A stretch of 64,000 nucleotides of DNA from Shinisaurus crocodilurus (GCA_021292165.1 JAHFWL010000993.1:43643-107642), one strand, 5' to 3'. Shown: positions 47,105 through 58,754, counted from the stretch's first letter. The notes: a model not told the origin generated them from the letters alone. Numbers and translations: made by a program.

Positions 47105-48172
47105 GTCTTAGAGCCATCTCAAGGGCGGGGTGGGGTGGGTTATTTATAATTCCTAGATAACACTCCTGAAGTTGGTCACTGGTGTTGATCTAGGTGGATT
47201 TTTTAAAATATATTCCAGTACTATGATCTTCAAGTCCCAGCACTCCTTGTAATAGCAAACACAGCCATTGATTGCCAACAGGATTGTAGCCAAAAGGGGC
47301 CCACGGAGAAACAAGAGGGAGCTATCGGTACGCTCATGAGAACCCCAAAGTTTGCAGAATTACAAAAAATCTTTAGGGGGAAAGCCTAAGGGGCAGGGGG
47401 AGAACAGCCCAAGGAGAACTAAGTGTGCTCTGTAGTCATGGAATACAACTGAGTGTACGTTCAGGAAATAAAAAAAGCATAAAACTGCGGGTTGGGAGTG
47501 GGTGGGAAGGAGCACCCCAAAAGTAAGCATGGCTAGCTGCTTGGCTAGAACATTGAACAAAAGCGTTCCATGCTGCAACAATTTGTTGCAAGTTCCACTT
47601 CTGCATTTTTGAACAGTTAATAACAGGATCAATTAATCTGTGGCCCTCTTGCACCATTTTCAATCAGTTAACAGGGTTTTTTTTAAAAAAAGTATCACTC
47701 CCCCCTCTCTCTCCACAATAAAAGCTCCTCCACAATAAACCCACAGTATGGGTTTAATAATACTGGTCTGCCTTGCAGTGTTGTTGCAAAGATTACTAGA
47801 TATTGTAAGTTACATGCTTTGCATTATTGAAAGCCTGGAAATGGTATCCAGGTAATATGTGAAGGGAATCTTCATAGTTTTTTCTTTCTTTCCGACTGTC
47901 AATGTCCCACAAATCGCAAACCCGTCCATGCATTGTCAGGCAAGTTTGTTAAAATTTTTGGTCTAGTAACTTTTCTGGACTTACTTTCTGGACTGTGTTT
48001 GTCCAGAAGAACTGGGAGCTACTTTGGTGGTTTACAGATACTTCAGTGTATGAGCATCCTTTTGTACGCTCTATTAAACTACTGTTCATTTATTGGCCTG
48101 TCAGCGGGAGGGGGTGGGAGGAGAAGCTAAAAAAGAAATATGTGACAGCTGAATTCTTCTCTCCGCTTCCAG

Positions 48173-48357
48173 TTCCTCCAAGCTCAACTGTGAAGGTTGC
48201 CTTCCAAAGACACCAGCATCTGGGAAAAGCGGCAGAACACCAGGAGGCATTGGAGGGAACAGTTCCGGGAAGAAAAGTGTTGGCTTCAGTGCCCATGGGG
48301 AAGATGAAGTCCTTTGGGAGCACACAAAGAAGGAGGAAGCTGTCCGGCCAAGAAGAG
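48173..48357 (+). CDS. KIAA1328: Hinderin (KIAA1328) exon
   Basis: The acceptor is TTCTCTCCGCTTCCAG and the donor is GAG|GTAAGA. In the phase-2 frame set by either preceding exon it is open throughout and encodes about 61 residues, starting SSKLNCEGCLPKTPASGK, with GKKSVGFSAHGEDEVLWEH in the middle and ending in a basic PRR. The KKSVGF and downstream acidic/Trp pattern fits the region after the coiled coil in hinderin as I remember it. It ends in phase 1. An L1 insertion begins 73 bases past its end. A + strand ORF covering 47995-48489 includes this exon only in another frame and is not the gene. Confidence 0.78.
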
Positions 48358-48430
48358 GTAAGATGTGCCCCTGCTGTCCTTTTCCATGGCAGGCTTAACC
48401 TTCACCAAATCCTTCGCTGTCATTCTATTT

Positions 48431-49413
48431 TTTTAAAAAATATATATTTTATTTACTTTTCAAAACAAATTATAACAAAAAATATATAACAGAATACAAG
48501 AATATCACAAAAATATAACATAAACAACATACAATAAATCATGAAGTGCTCCCCCCCCCCACCCTCCAAAGGGACCAATTAATATACTTCCATCCTCTTG
48601 ATCAAATAAAGTCTAAATTCCAAAAATATAACGTATCTTGACAAGGCATGTTCCCCTTCCCCTTTATTAATACATAATCTAGTAATTGATTCCATATATC
48701 CATAAAATTATTCTTCTCTAGCAATCCTTTTTTACATTTGATACTACTATTTAGTTTATCATTTAGGGCTATGTCCCAAACTTCCTTATACCAGTCTGTT
48801 ATTAGGAAAACATGTTGTACTTTCCAATTTCTCGCTATCATTAGCCTGGCCGCAGTTAACAAGTTTACAATTAACTCCTTCGTATTTTGGTCACAAATAA
48901 GCTTCTCCTGAGTATGAGAGAGATTTAACTAATCTCAAACTGAGTATGAGAGAGATTTAACTAATTTTGAAAAGATGGTCATGTCTAGAGATGGCCTACC
49001 AGGTAATGCATCAACAAGAGGTATAACTAGGAATTTATATAGATTGATTCAAAAAGCAAAAGAACAAGAGGATCAGCTAAAGGCAGTATGGGATAATGAA
49101 TTTGAAGAGGTGACCTCGAAGGTGGGGTGGAACAATATATGGGATAGACGGATTGTGAAAATGATGTCAATTAGGATAAAGGAAAATTTTTATAAACTAA
49201 TTTGGAGATGGTATTTAACTCCAGTAAGATTAAATAGAATAGATAATAATTGTTCTGCATTTTGTTGGAGAGGATGTCAGGAAAAAGGGACATATGCTCA
49301 TATGTGGTGGAGTTGTAAAAATGTATTGGCGTTTTGGCAAGAGGTTTTTACAGAAATATCGAAAATTATTGGTACTAATTTAGAGGTCTGTCCAAAATTA
49401 GCATTGTTATCAA
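48431..49413. mobile_element. L1 LINE end with 5' inversion (twin priming)
   Basis: 48431-48908 reads on the minus strand as the end of L1 ORF2 (LLTAARLMIARNWKVQHVFL) and an A/T-rich 3' end. 48941-49413 reads on the plus strand as the segment just before it (CWRGCQEKGTYAHMWWSCKN). The whole is flanked by a 13-bp duplication, TGTCATTCTATTT, at 48418 and 49414. This is the standard picture of an L1 inverted by twin priming. Confidence 0.85.
48909..48965 (+). repeat. 25-bp direct repeat at the L1 inversion junction
   Basis: The unit TGAGTATGAGAGAGATTTAA plus CTAAT occurs twice, at 48909-48933 and 48941-48965, with a 7-base spacer. Confidence 0.85.
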
Positions 49414-49426
49414 TGTCATTCTATTT

Positions 49427-49545
49427 CTATACTGCCCAACGGCCAAAGATCCCTGGGTGGTTCACATACATAACAAAAACGTGATATAAATTCTTTAACA
49501 GACACAAATTTAAAACCATTTTAAAACAGGTAAAGAACAGAATAA
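49427..49545 (-). mobile_element. L2-type LINE 3' tail
   Basis: TATACTGCCCAACGGCCAAA and GATCCCTGGGTGGTTCACAT, then ATTTAAAACCATTTTAAAAC, are the complement of the L2-type tail. The L1 above inserted at its edge. Confidence 0.55.
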
Positions 49546-50539
49546 AATACTAGGATCTTATCAAAGCAGCTGACATTAAAAGCCCTGTCGTATGCCATCA
49601 AACTCCTGTCGCTGGTGCTCCTGCTCCTTTCTGTGCTGCTCATGGTGGCCGCTGGCCATGACGGTCCCGGCTGCCTTTCTTCCTTCTGATATCACGCGTG
49701 CTCAGTTTTGCATGGAAAGGGAGTACCTGGGATTGGGGCGCTGGCAACTTTGCCAGATAGATGATGGGGCCCCAGGGCACTCGATCTAGCAATGGGGTCC
49801 CCTCCTCTACAATTAACGTCATCCTGCCCTATTGTCCTGTAAGGAATGGTTTTCTTGAGATCATAATTTACGGTTGGGTTCTCATGTGGTACAGGTCTTG
49901 GTAAGCTTTACAGGAGTCTAAAGTGTAGCATGAAGAGCTGTGTTTCATTTTAGTTTTTGGAAATATGCTTTGGGCAGCTGATCTCCCAAGTTTTCTAAAG
50001 GAATAGAATAACTGCTCACATCACCAGCCTACCATACATTTCACGTGGGTTTTAAACATGAGAATCAGGCCCTAGTGAGCCATCTCCTTCGCTCCTCTCC
50101 CCTCCAGCAGTCTGTCTCCATGATCCAGTTACAGCTTGCAAGTTGAGGGCACGTATATTGGACTGTATGCATCCACAGAACTTGTTTCAGAGGCACAGGT
50201 GTGTTCAAGTTCTGCTTTATGTAGGCTTCACATGTTCAAGGCTCTCTCTGCAGCCAGGTAGGAGCCTCCAAACCCTGTTAGGTTTACTAATGACGCTTTT
50301 AATTTTTCTTCTGTTTCAGTTTGCTAAAGTAGACACCATACAGTAGAGGTATCATACATGAGCCTGACAGACTACTGGGCTTATTGTGGGCACTTCGCTC
50401 CCTCCCTCCCCCGGCTCCTCCAGCCGGTATCCAAGGGGGACACCTTGGGGAGGAACGAGTCTCCTCTCTGAAAGCTTGCCGTGAAAATGATGTCAATTAG
50501 GATAATTGACATCAGATGTCAATCAGAGAGTCCCCATAG

Positions 50540-51290
50540 CACGAACAGGGCTCGCCCCTAACCCTAACCAAACATAAGGCAATTCTGCTATCAGGCTCCA
50601 CCCCAGTGAACACACAGGCCTGGCCATGAGGGCCTGATATCCCAGTAAGGTTTGACTTCCACCTGGGACCTTTAATGAATGTTTACCTGACTTCTCTTGA
50701 AATCTTCAGTCTGGTCCAGCAGCTGCTCTGTCTTCAGACCTCCCCCAACTGTCACCTAGATCTCGGCTCTTCCTGAAGGCTGCTTTCGGAGTCTTCCTCT
50801 CTGTGCTCGCTGGCCTTCTTCTGCCTTGCCCGCTTCCAGCTTGGCTTCCCAGCCCAGCTGCTGCTGTGCAGCTGTCTTCCTCAGGCTCTCAGCCTCTCCT
50901 GAAGACACTCTTCCATTGACACTCTTGTGGTGTCACTCAGATTGTGGTGACACTCTCAGACGATCTCCCTCAGGTGAACCTCCTCCAGACACAACCCTCC
51001 AGGCAAGCTCCACCCAGATGCCTCTCGACAGCTCCTTATTGCTCCTGGCAGAACCCTCCAGCCAATCAGCATTGGTGTGGCCCTCACCCCATCTCTGTTC
51101 AAACTCAGGACCAATAGGAATCTTTTGAATGTTTAGCTATCTTCCAATCAGGCTATACCAGTTTCGATCCATCCTTCCTATATATAAGAGAGAAACCTGG
51201 CCTCATATTCCCCTCTCAGTAACAGCAGCTGCTGCCCCACCAGCACACCCCGTGCATCTCTCCTCAGGCACAAGCCACAAGTCAAGGGCA
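50540..51290 (+). promoter_or_regulatory. CT-rich tract ending in a promoter-like segment (possible LTR)
   Basis: A pyrimidine-rich stretch with CCAATCAG boxes (51063, 51146) and TATATATAAGAGAG at 51179, followed by TCTCAGTAACAG. The layout resembles an LTR promoter. No terminal TG...CA pair, primer-binding site or second copy was found, so this is tentative. A similar CT-rich stretch with CAGCCAATCAG is at 38690-38930. Confidence 0.25.
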
Positions 51291-51309
51291 CACATTTTCC
51301 CGACTACTG

Positions 51310-51420
51310 TTAACAGGGTTGTTGTGAGGGTAAAATGGAGAGGAGCAGGAGGATTATGTAAGCCGCCTTGGGTTCCTTGCAGGAAAAAAGGCGGGGTATA
51401 TAATTAATAAACAAACAAAC
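51310..51420 (+). mobile_element. SINE/L2-type 3' tail
   Basis: ACAGGGTTGTTGTGAGGGTA, GTAAGCCGCCTTGGGTTCCT and GGCGGGGTATATAATTAATA, ending in (AAAC)n. Confidence 0.65.
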
Positions 51421-52016
51421 AAACAAACCCCTTCACCTTCACTCCTTGTAACAAGATATAACAGTTGAACATATTAAACTTTTACCTCACAAAAAGACTG
51501 TTTCTTCACAGAGGCAAACTATGGTTTGCAGTAATCATAGTCTGTCTGGTTTTGATGTCTGTGCAAACTAGTAAATGGGGGAACGAATTGGAATATGTGA
51601 GGAGAGTGGAGAGGAGGGAGCATGCAAGCATGACGCCCATTCACGACAGCCCAGCCATAGTTTGGCTGTGATCTCTGAACTAGGCCTTGGTGAGATAGGT
51701 TTGCAGACACAACCCATCCACCCCGAGATATAGTGAGAGCCAATTAGATGTGCATGTGTCTTTTTCAAAGATGGGAACTGTAGGCAGTCTGATTCAGCCC
51801 ATTAGCCCCACAGCCCAGAATCCTCCTGGTCCTGGAAATCAGGTGACCTTGGAGAACGATTCCCATGCCACTGCCTGTTATAAAGCTCCCCAATGTACTG
51901 CAGTCGTCCCCCCCACAAATCCCATGGGGAAGTTGTCATCCCTGAGCCTATCCCTACTAGATGGACAGACTGACTTCTCTTCTGGAATTGCTCCTGTGCT
52001 CCACCAATGGGTCTTT

Positions 52017-52411
52017 GGCGGCCAAACTGGACATGATCTTAATTGCGTGAATGGAATTCACGTGCATGTTTTTGTGCTGGAAATGGCAGCCACAGGGAAG
52101 CCTGAGCAATCCCAGGGTAGGTGTGGGGTGGGGAGAGAATGGCGGTTTAACCCTTTCCCTGCCATGGTCCCTCAAAAATTGCCTCTGCTAAGCTGCTATT
52201 TGCATTTCAAGGGAAGCCTCCATTGCCACCAATGGAGTTGTCCCTTGAAAAGCAACCACCAGCTTAGCATAGGTGATTTGGGGTCACCTTGGCAGGGAAA
52301 GTGTTAAACTTCCCTCCCACCCCCCCAGGGCAGTTCAGGCTTCCTGCAGCTTGTATTTATGCAGCAAAAAAATTGCATGTGGATTGCGTGAATGCAATTG
52401 ACATTACATCT
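52017..52411. repeat. Interspersed repeat, copy 2 of 2
   Basis: GCCAAACTGGACATGATCTT, AATTGCCTCTGCTAAGCTGC, ATTTCAAGGGAAGCCTCCAT and GCATGTGGATTGCGTGAATG. The left and right ends are inverted repeats (TTAATTGCGTGAATG against GCGTGAATGCAATTGACA), suggesting a DNA element. Confidence 0.6.
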
Positions 52412-52640
52412 GGCTTCGCTCTCAGTTTGCAAGGCAAGAATGCATACTAATGATCCCTTAATTAAGAGATCTGTGACGAGATCCTGAGTCATCGGGTTAT
52501 ATCCAATAGTGTCCATCCACCAGTGGGATGGATCGCCCCTCCTCTCCCAAATCTGCTCCAGCGGTTGAAGGAGCAGATTTGGTGGGGGCGGGAAGCAGGG
52601 CTGTAGTGGAGAAGAGTGGGAGGGAAAGTCCCAGTAGATT

Positions 52641-52797
52641 TCATAGATCATAGAGTTGGAAGGAGCCTACAAGGCCATTGAGTCCAACCCCCTGCTCAAT
52701 GCAGGAAACTAGAGGAGGGGTCTCCCATCCAAGTAATAACCAGGCCTGACCCTGCTTAGCTTTCCATGCTCAGACAAGCTGAGCCAACGTAAGCCAG
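52641..52797 (-). mobile_element. 5S-rRNA-derived SINE
   Basis: The complement of the 5S-like region (TCCCATCCAAGTAATAACCA, CCCTGCTTAGCTTTCCATGC) with the TCATAGAGTTGGAAGGAGCC tail. Confidence 0.85.
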
Positions 52798-54929
52798 AGG
52801 CGGGCAGAGGTCTGTCTGCTCACATCACATTGGCTGTACCCCATTGTTCACATTCACAATCACTAGATAGTCTGCTAGGAACTGGCCAGTGGCCTACCAA
52901 TGAGCCACAATCTACCTCCTGTCACCACACGCTTACACAGATGGGTGTGAGAGTAAAATTAATAAGAGATAACAATATGTTTGTATCCTACCCTGAACCC
53001 TTGAGATAGGGTAGGAAAGAATCTTAATTAAATACTTAACATGTTGCTGTGTCAGCTCAAGTAGCAAGAAGTACCGTGAATGGGTGGCTATCAGGGTAAC
53101 TTTAGGATTTCCTGCCAAAAGGAACTTGGAGTGTATGTGTGGGCTTTTATGGGGCCGTCTTTTGCCCATTCTCTCCCCCCACCAGCTTGGAAACCCAGCA
53201 TTTTCTAGCCCACGGACCTAGCATCCTTCTGCCTCTTAGCTTAGTGTATCCACTTAAGGAGCGAAGTGAAGCACTCCTTCCTGTGAAGCAAAGGAGAAAC
53301 AAATTGGAGGAGTCTGGTGCTTTGCCACAGAGCCTAACATAATCTTTGGTTCACTTATGAACTGCCCCCCCACCCTCTTTTCTTTTTTCCTTTCCTTTTC
53401 TTTCCTTTCCTTTTAAAGTTGTCAATGAGTTTGTGATTTGTGTCAGCAGAAAAATAAAAAGAAAGGCAAAATGTGGTGCAGCTCTCCGAGGAACAAACAA
53501 CTTGTGTTATTGGTTAAGACCGTGGCCACATTAAAAAAGCATTCGCTGTGAAGAAACTTTTGAAAGGGTATCATCAGAGGGGGACCCGAACAGAGGGTGA
53601 GGTTAATCTCTTCCAAGGCTCAGCTACAAAAGTTGGAAGCTGGCAAAGGGCTTGTGTCCAAAAGAAATCAATTTCTAATTTGAAACAAAATCATTTTTGA
53701 CTAACAGGAGTTCAGGACCCATTACTTTTGCTGTATAGTCTGCTGACATTTCAGCTCTTTCTGTGGCGCGCAATGAATTCTAATAGTCATCTCATAACGT
53801 TGCTACACCAATCAATTTAAGCGAGAGAAAGCCGTTACAATTCTGTGAAGTTTTCAGGGGCAATTTTCACTGATGGATTTCTTTTTCTTTTTTTCTCCTT
53901 TCCTTCCTTTTCCTTTTTTTTTTTTTTAAACCCCATCATTATTTCTTTTCTTTTTTTCCCTCTCTCCATCTCCTCCTTCCTTTAAATGCCACATATTAGA
54001 ATTGATATCCCACCCCATTGTTTTTAGGACTTTTCTCTAGGTTTCCCCAAGATTAAATGCCTTAAAATGGTTGACCCTGCCCTGTAGTTCCTGTGCTCCC
54101 TCCCCCTATTTTTTCCCTTTTCTAGCAATTTTGGGGGGGAAATTATAGGCTGATAAATGCTGGCTTGGCAGTCAAAGGAATGATTTGTAGTAATTAACAG
54201 ATTGCCTCTCCCCACCTCCATTGGGAGACATCCTATTGGAGATTCTGGAGTAAATGCAGAAATTAGTTAGTTGCATAACCTCGGTTTATTTCAGAGGAAC
54301 TTGTGTGAATCCCCTTATGGCTCATTGATCTACTAACTAGAGGATCGTACACTACCATTTGGAATCATCAGCTTAAGTCGAAGATCCTGCTTTCTACAAT
54401 ATCTACAGCAATTGTACATATTACAGCCTACTTTAAACTATTCCATGTGGGTGGCTGCCCACACCCTCCCAAATTTAAAAATAAATGCCAGTCTTACAAG
54501 GACACTCTAGGAAAAGAAGGGGTTAATCCAAACGGTGAGCTCATTTTGCTTGAATGAGCAAAAAGCCCTCTCTCCTAGGATAATGTAGTGCTTTCTCCAT
54601 GTAATGGGGAATCGATTGTAAATAACAAAGCTGGTCCAACTCCTTTACATTTGTGAATGCTGTTTTCTCTTATATGTTGCAGCATGTTAGAGGGTTGTCT
54701 CATGACCTGAAAAATAGGCACACAATCTATTTCTGGGAAAGCTCCCCAGAGAGGCTCTCCTGGTGCCTTCTTTATGCTCATTTTGGCGCCAGGTGATTAC
54801 CTTTTTAGTCTTCCAGGCCTTTTGAAATTGTGTTCATGAGGCTGTGAATTTTAATCCACTGTTTTCATCCGTCGTGGCTATTTTACTGGTGCTGTATAGT
54901 TTGGTTTTGTTCTCTCTACTGGCAACAGG

Positions 54930-55056
54930 AAATGTCATACTGCAGCTTGTTTTTGGTTATTGTATTTTATTATTTTACTTTAATATTTTATGTTTTGTGA
55001 GCCACCTAGAAAACATTGTTATTGGGGTGGCCTATATAAATATCATAAATAAATGA
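54930..55056 (+). mobile_element. L2-type LINE 3' tail
   Basis: TATTTTATGTTTTGTGAGCC, ACCTAGAAAACATTGTTATT and GGGGTGGCCTATATAAATAT, then ATAAATAAATG. Confidence 0.55.
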
Positions 55057-55482
55057 AAAATATGTAATATATTCAGATAAAACCGAAGTGATTCCTTTCT
55101 CAGTCCTTTGTCATGGCACCAGCTTCAGCCTTCAAACATTCTTCATGTTTAAGGAGTAACCTTAGGGTGAATTCACACAATCAAGATTTGGAGAGTGTTA
55201 CCCAAGAGTAATCACCCAGAGATATCCACTCCTGTCTGTATAATCAATAATTTCTGCAATCCCACACCCTTGCTGTTTATCTTGGATCATTCCCAAGTCA
55301 CCATGGTTCTCTTGGAACTCCAGCCACCCATAGGTAACCCAACTTTGCCAATGTCAAGGGTGGCTGACTGGCTGATTCTGGTTCACAATCAGTCTTCCAG
55401 AGAGCTTCCAAAGTCTCTGTTCTGTTTTAATCAAGACATAAACACTTTCCCCACAGTTTTACTCACAAATCAATTTCCCGGT

Positions 55483-55835
55483 AACTCCGTGGTAGAGTGT
55501 GTGTCTTTCAGTCCCTGGCATCTCCTGGTAGGGCGAGGAAATATACAGGCCTGTGGTTTATGCTGGCTCAGCTTGCCTTGAGTATGGAAAGCTAAGCAGG
55601 GTCAGGCCTGGTTATTACTTGGATGGGAGACCCCTCCTCTATCCTGCATTGAGCAGGGGGTTGGACTCGATGGCCTTATAGGCTCCTTCCAACTCTATGA
55701 TCTATGAAATCTCAAACATATCTCTTCAAATACCCTTCTCTGAAACCTTGGAGAGCCTCTGCCTGTCAGGGTAGACAATGCTGAGCTAGATGGACCCAGG
55801 GTCTGACTCAGTGGCAGCTTCCAATGTTCCTAAAA
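55483..55835 (+). mobile_element. tRNA-Ala-derived SINE split by a 5S SINE
   Basis: The head GTAACTCCGTGGTAGAGTGT, B-box-like CAGTCCCTGGCATCTCC and, after the inserted 5S SINE, GGTAGACAATGCTGAGCTAG and GTCTGACTCAGTGGCAGCTT. The two halves fit one SINE. Confidence 0.65.
55551..55708 (+). mobile_element. 5S-rRNA-derived SINE
   Basis: AAGCTAAGCAGGGTCAGGCC, TTACTTGGATGGGAGACCCC and the tail TTCCAACTCTATGATCTATG. It is nested in the SINE above. Confidence 0.85.
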
Positions 55836-56980
55836 TTGCTTGTGCAAGTTGAGCCATGGATGGACCTTACATTTTTAATGGTACATCATCTTGTTGTAGG
55901 TTTTGTATGAAATGTTACAACCATACTGGAGCGTATATGCTCTATCACAGTGAAGCCCTTAGTACGGCCATATGGCCTTGAAAAGGGAAGGTTGGGAGAA
56001 AGAATACAGATTTTGGTCATCTCCAGTTTACCTGATTGTTTATCTGGAATAGAGTAGTGAGTGAGTTCACTCACGCCAGGGTAATTAACTCTTTCAGCCC
56101 ACCCTTTTTAACATGTAAACATGTAGGGGCTGCAGTGAGTTCACAGCTTGTTAACCCTAGATAATCTCTGTCTTAATCGAGCCTTCAACCAATGACTGCT
56201 CAGCAGAGAACTGATCCTTGTGTTACTTGGAGGAGAAACAAGTATACATACACCTAGTTTCCAGAGAAAATATGTTTTTTTCAGGCCCACTTATATTAAA
56301 AATAGATGTGTAAGCCTTCCCATATTACCATTTCACATGTTTGCAATATATGCTGTATGAAGAGATCCTGATTGCCTCTGTAGTGTGTTTACAGATTATA
56401 TTCATAATAAAAAGTGGCCTCTGATCCTTCCTCCACCCCTTTTCCCAGAGGGCTGATTTCAGAATTAGTTTCTAATGTACGGATGTACAGCTAATATGAA
56501 GCTTTGGTGTGCAAAAGAAATGAGTTTCCAGCAGAATTAAAATAGAATGTCGATGGTTCTTTGTGTGCTTTTGAGAATCTCAAATTTTTGTGCATATTTG
56601 AAATAGTACTGAGAGTCCTCAACTGGTTTCCAGAGAACACTGGAAATCCAGGGATGAAGTTTGCAAGGATTGGTCCAAAGGTCACAAGGGAATGGTAACC
56701 TGTCACATGCTGAAACCACGGTAGTGACACACAGTCTGCTGTGGGTGGTGTATTATGCAATTATGACTCCAGGCGGCCCCTGAAAATATATATTTGGCTG
56801 CATACCTGTCAACAGTAACGACTCCTTTGGCTGCTGATTCGCCATATATAAAGTTCCCTGAAGAGCAGCATGGCATTTGGGCCTCGTGTTCTAAAATAAT
56901 GCAAAATGAGGCAAGAAAGACTGTCCAAAACTTTCCAGCCTCTAATACCCATCTTGATTGCCTTTCTTCTCTTTCCGCAG

Positions 56981-57089
56981 GGATGACTTCAGGCTCCCGG
57001 AAGGATGCAGCTACATCCCCCGGACTGACAGGCAGCAGGAAAGAGCTTGTAGCCACAGCCACCTCCCCAATCCAGCATGACACCTCGCG
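56981..57089 (+). CDS. KIAA1328: Hinderin (KIAA1328) exon
   Basis: The acceptor is CTTCTCTTTCCGCAG and the donor is CG|GTAAGA. Entering in phase 1 from the previous exon, it is open across all 109 bases and encodes about 36 residues, including SGSRKDAATSPGLTGSRKEL and SPIQHDTS. The Ser/Lys-rich repeat of GSRKD and GSRKE fits the post-coiled-coil part of hinderin as I remember it. It ends in phase 2, so at least one more exon must lie downstream, outside the window or unrecognised. Confidence 0.75.
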
Positions 57090-58259
57090 GTAAGATGACT
57101 GGTAATCTCTGGTTTAAGATTCCACAGACGCAGCCATCAAATTCGCCCATGTGCAAGGGGAAGCGGCTGAGTCTCTCTGATATTTCATGTTTTGCTCAAG
57201 CTGGATAATATAAACCTAGAACTGACATATCCTGTGACATTTATAGTAAGCCTTAAATTGCTTGTTAGAATAAGAAATGCAGGGATATGCCAAGTTCTAA
57301 TGCTTTAATTTTTGCTTAGATTCTGTGAGGGGGGAGTATTTTTAAGTTATAAGTCCTGACACATTTAATACATTTGTAAATAATTTAAGGAGATAGTGTT
57401 CGCTGTGGTTAGACCTTCCCCCCCCTTCAGAGTCCACTTTAAGTTTTTAATTCCTCCCAGAATCACTGCCTTTACCCCCACCAAACCGCACTATGTTGTG
57501 TCATGATGTGTTTCATTTAAGCCATTTTATATACATATTATTTCACTGTTTAACGAGAAGCAACAAAATCACATTAAGTCAGCAGTTCTGATAAGTCACC
57601 TTCAGATACCTTAAATGGCGATATTACTCTTGCGAAGAACTAAAGACGAGTAAAACAGTGTTGCTTTTCTTCTAGGCTAAGAAGGTTAATAAGAGCAATT
57701 GCCTTTACTTTGATCTTCTCAATGCCAAGAATTTATTGCATGAAAATCCCAGCACAGTTTGAAAACAACTCATAACTTTGTCCATGAAATTATCAGCTTA
57801 AAATGGTGGTGGTGCTGATGCTGATGGCAATAACTGTGGGCATTTCCACTTTGGAATGGGGACTCTTTATCCAGGGCAGACGTAATGTTGCCTCTTTGCA
57901 AAACTGGAACCAGGGGTAAGAATGTATTTTCCCTCCTCTTCCCTTGAGCACAAATGACACTCCCTTGTCAATTTAATCATGCTTCAGCATTACATCTGCA
58001 CAGATGCTAACCAGAGTTCCTCCTAAACTGGGGCTTGCAAGGCTACATCAAACCCTGATTTCAAATCCTGGTTAAGATGGGAACCATGGTTATCGTTGGT
58101 GCAGATGTAGCATTAACTGTACTTAAGGCTGGCAAAGTAACTGAGGTGTGGATTAAAAAAAGAAGTAAAATATTTCTGCCCTAGCTTTTAATCAGCATCT
58201 TCAGGCTAGTTTACAATAGTATTTAAATCGATGTATACTAGAATGAAAACAACCAAATA

Positions 58260-58512
58260 CAGTAATACCTTGGATTGCAAGTAACTTGGTTTGAGAGCGT
58301 TTTGCAAGACAAACAAATTTTTAAATATATATATATATATATATATTACTTGATATACAAGCGACGTCTTGCAATACAAGTACTGCAGTATGGCTTAAAT
58401 TAAAAATCTGTGTACAAATTTTTTGGGGGGGATTTTGTTTTGATATAAGAGTGTTTTGGATTATAAGTATGTTTCCGGAACGAATTATGCTCTCAATCCA
58501 AGGCATGACTGT
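58260..58512. mobile_element. Mariner/Tigger-type MITE
   Basis: CAGTAATACCTTGGATTGCA opens it and CTCAATCCAAGGCATGACTG closes it, with TA on both sides. The centre contains (TA)n and a T-rich block. Confidence 0.85.
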
Positions 58513-58754
58513 AATACACAACACTGCCTCAACAGATAAAGCACCGCAGCTAAATTCAGTTGCACTAGATACCATTGAATGCCCAGATAAACAAAGCATT
58601 TTTATGTGGTGCCTAAAAGATACCAGGTAAGTGCCAAGATAAGCGCAAAATGAATCAATATGCGGGAGTGAGTTCAACCAATGAGGCACCACCATAGAGA
58701 TGGCCCTATCCCCCCAGGTGAAGGCACCTACAGTCAGGCCCCCGAAGCATACAG

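Larger units (their letters stand above)
19936..48172 (+). other. KIAA1328: KIAA1328 large intron (about 28 kb)
   Basis: No further exon was supported. The intron contains several hAT foldbacks, two mariner-type MITEs, CR1 and L2 pieces, SINEs and microsatellites, listed separately. Stretches of more than 300 bases without a named element include about 21800-23200, 25000-25830, 25870-26700, 30450-31740, 32350-33220, 33680-34230, 34830-36760, 36810-37220, 37290-38150, 39000-40000, 40150-42310 and 46000-46940. Parts of 31410-31610 and 41290-42030 look AT-rich, repeat-free and possibly conserved. Confidence 0.65.
48358..56980 (+). other. KIAA1328: KIAA1328 intron (about 8.6 kb)
   Basis: The intron starts GTAAGATGTG and ends CTTCTCTTTCCGCAG. 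It contains an inverted L1, an L2-like tail, a promoter-like CT-rich tract, a foldback repeat, a 5S SINE and a tRNA-Ala SINE with another 5S SINE inside it. I see nothing specific in about 49550-50470, 52800-54920, 55060-55480 and 55840-56970, apart from pyrimidine-rich runs near 53370-53420 and 53880-53980. Confidence 0.65.

Noticed and set aside
50556..50572. CCCTAACCCTAACC, like telomere repeat
   Set aside because: Only about two units; too short to be an interstitial telomere array.
1161..55708. 5S rRNA genes
   Set aside because: Only the internal control region is 5S-like; the ends are SINE-specific and the tails are retrotransposon-type.
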